Below, piece after piece: positions 62,897 to 64,000 of a stretch of DNA of 64,000 nt. The translations under genes were made by a program, and so were the position numbers. Origin of the DNA: Bacteroidales bacterium. Lineage in GTDB: Bacteria > Bacteroidota > Bacteroidia > Bacteroidales > UBA932. The notes beneath the pieces were generated by a model. That model was given only the letters and a program-made list of their open reading frames with translations. It ran no database searches and was not told the DNA's origin. How positions within the stretch are numbered: the stretch's first letter is position 1; every line of letters starts with the position of its first letter. Location: positions 1 to 64,000 of the forward strand of contig JAGCJX010000025.1 in assembly GCA_017647795.1 (NCBI GenBank), in the 5' to 3' direction.

Positions 62897-64000
62897 TTAT
62901 TGAGCGTTGAAAGCTGCTGCGTTGTCTTGCAAGAATTTGTTGTATTTTTCGTAACCAGCAGCGTATTCTTCGCCTTTATCACGGAAACGGAAGTAGATTT
63001 GTTTCAAACCGTCAGCGATCGGGTATTGGAAATCCAAAGTGGTTGCCAATGAGAACGCAGTTTCGAAGGGTTGAATTGCTTGTTGCAAATAAGATTCAAA
63101 CTCTTTGCTTACGGCTTCGTAACCTTTCACGTCAGAGAAATCCAATGCATCCATGCGGTTTTGAGCGTCGATTGCCATTTCAAAGTAGGTGTTACCTACA
63201 GAGTAGATACCGAAGAGGTAAGTGGGATCCACTTCGAAAGATTTGTTGTAGCAAGCGATAGCTGCTTGGTAGTCTTTCATGTTCAAGTAAACGTTACCTT
63301 CTGCATAGTACAAAGATGCATTTTGAGGTTCGTTGGCTTGAGCAGCACGGATCAATTCCAAAATCTTGTTCGGGTCATCGTTGGTGTCGATGTAAAGGTT
63401 AATCAAAGAAACCAAGATGTTTTGGTTGCCAGGGAATTCTTGGAAACCTTTGTTCAACAAAGTTTTAGCTTCGTCAATGCGGTTCAATTGTTTCAAGATT
63501 TCAGCTTGGTTTGCGTAAATCGCACCTTCTTGTACGTTACCCAATTCGATGCAACGGTCAAAAAGTTTGATTGCGCGTTCCAATTGACCTGCAAATTGAG
63601 CAGTCAAAGCAGCGTTATAGATAGCCATTGCGTCAACTGCGTTCAAGAGCGGACTTTCGCCGATAATAGCAGTCTTTTCGAATTTTTCAGATGCAGAAGC
63701 GAAGTCACCCAACATGTAAGCGGTAACTGCGTCGTTCATTGCATCGTCTTTCAGTTTTTGAGCAACTTCAGCCAATTCTTCACGTTTTGAACCTTTGGTG
63801 TCCAATTCGTAAGCCTTCATGTATGCTTCAAAAGCCAATTGGAGCAAATCGCCTTCTGCTACCGGTTTGGTAACAACGATCATTTCCAACACACCTGCTT
63901 GGTTGTAGTAAGCTTCTTTGTCTTCGTAGATGTCAACAAAGAACGGAACACCTTGTACTTCGCGTTGTTCGTTGCTGATCACGCGTTGGCTACCCCAGAT
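62897..64000 (-). CDS. Tetratricopeptide-repeat protein, 5' end outside window
   Basis: At least 367 codons; the frame is open to the window edge (IWGSQR precedes the GTG codon at 63982), so the start lies outside. TPR-type helices are seen: AVTAYMLGDFASASEKFEKT, AIYNAALTAQFAGQLERAIK, LIRAAQANEPQNASLYYAEG and VYLNMKDYQAAIACYNKSFE. No function can be assigned. Many Bacteroidetes homologues are exported; the signal region is not visible here. Confidence 0.85.
   Translation of the reverse strand: MWGSQRVISNEQREVQGVPFFVDIYEDKEAYYNQAGVLEMIVVTKPVAEGDLLQLAFEAYMKAYELDTKGSKREELAEVAQKLKDDAMNDAVTAYMLGDFASASEKFEKTAIIGESPLLNAVDAMAIYNAALTAQFAGQLERAIKLFDRCIELGNVQEGAIYANQAEILKQLNRIDEAKTLLNKGFQEFPGNQNILVSLINLYIDTNDDPNKILELIRAAQANEPQNASLYYAEGNVYLNMKDYQAAIACYNKSFEVDPTYLFGIYSVGNTYFEMAIDAQNRMDALDFSDVKGYEAVSKEFESYLQQAIQPFETAFSLATTLDFQYPIADGLKQIYFRFRDKGEEYAAGYEKYNKFLQDNAAAFNAQ

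Overview
The window is chromosomal DNA from a member of the Bacteroidota, most likely order Bacteroidales. The promoters that can be read carry the Bacteroidetes -7 element TAnnTTTG. The gene set includes a Bacteroidetes-type Rho with a long charged insert, LptD, a PorV-like protein, a cargo with a type IX secretion C-terminal domain, FKBP lipoproteins, an S46 dipeptidyl-peptidase, DUF3822 and a head-GIN protein. An ackA-ptb-buk cluster suggests acetate and butyrate formation. I cannot name a genus from the sequence alone.

Layout. 1-1.5 kb: a 51-bp tandem repeat, then a GNAT acetyltransferase with a small upstream partner, flanked by 57-bp direct repeats. 1.5-6.6 kb: two paralogous secreted PEGA-SUMF1 proteins (minus strand) with a three-gene DUF3791/DUF3990 toxin-antitoxin-like cassette between them. 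6.7-15 kb: ferredoxin, DUF1573 protein, MeaB GTPase, heavy-metal/manganese exporter with a His-rich loop, a membrane protein with a Sel1-repeat protein, rho, ridA. 15-24 kb: lptD, divergent N-acetylmuramoyl-alanine amidase, dnaA, pepD, rpe, birA. 23.7-29.8 kb: a compact operon rsfS-ftsH-cdsA-psd-M20 peptidase-pyrF ending in a strong terminator.

29.8-35.3 kb is the accessory island. It is visibly AT-rich and sits between pyrF and the tig-clpP-clpX operon. It holds a 1068-residue secreted alpha/beta-hydrolase, two paralogous small exported proteins, a small lipoprotein with an internally deleted second copy, a 31-codon remnant of an outer-membrane protein, and two identical 93-bp repeats exactly 1000 bp apart. 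The pattern fits a tandem duplication followed by deletion. An effector-immunity arrangement is one possible reading and is not proven.

35.3-64 kb returns to core genes: clpX/clpP/tig, a subtilisin with a T9SS domain followed by a PorV-like protein, an endonuclease/phosphatase lipoprotein, a GIN-domain protein, tRNA-Asp, rsmD, DUF3822, an NrnA-like DHH phosphoesterase, two FKBP lipoproteins, a MATE exporter with a cytidylate-kinase-like protein, a patatin phospholipase, buk/ptb/ackA, a short ComEC, a PurF homologue without its N-terminal cysteine, an AI-2E-family transporter, a DPP11-type S46 peptidase, a cysteine desulfidase-like protein, and a TPR protein running off the window. A 115-bp nested inverted repeat lies between the patatin and buk genes. 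No CRISPR array, rRNA, integrase or transposase was seen.
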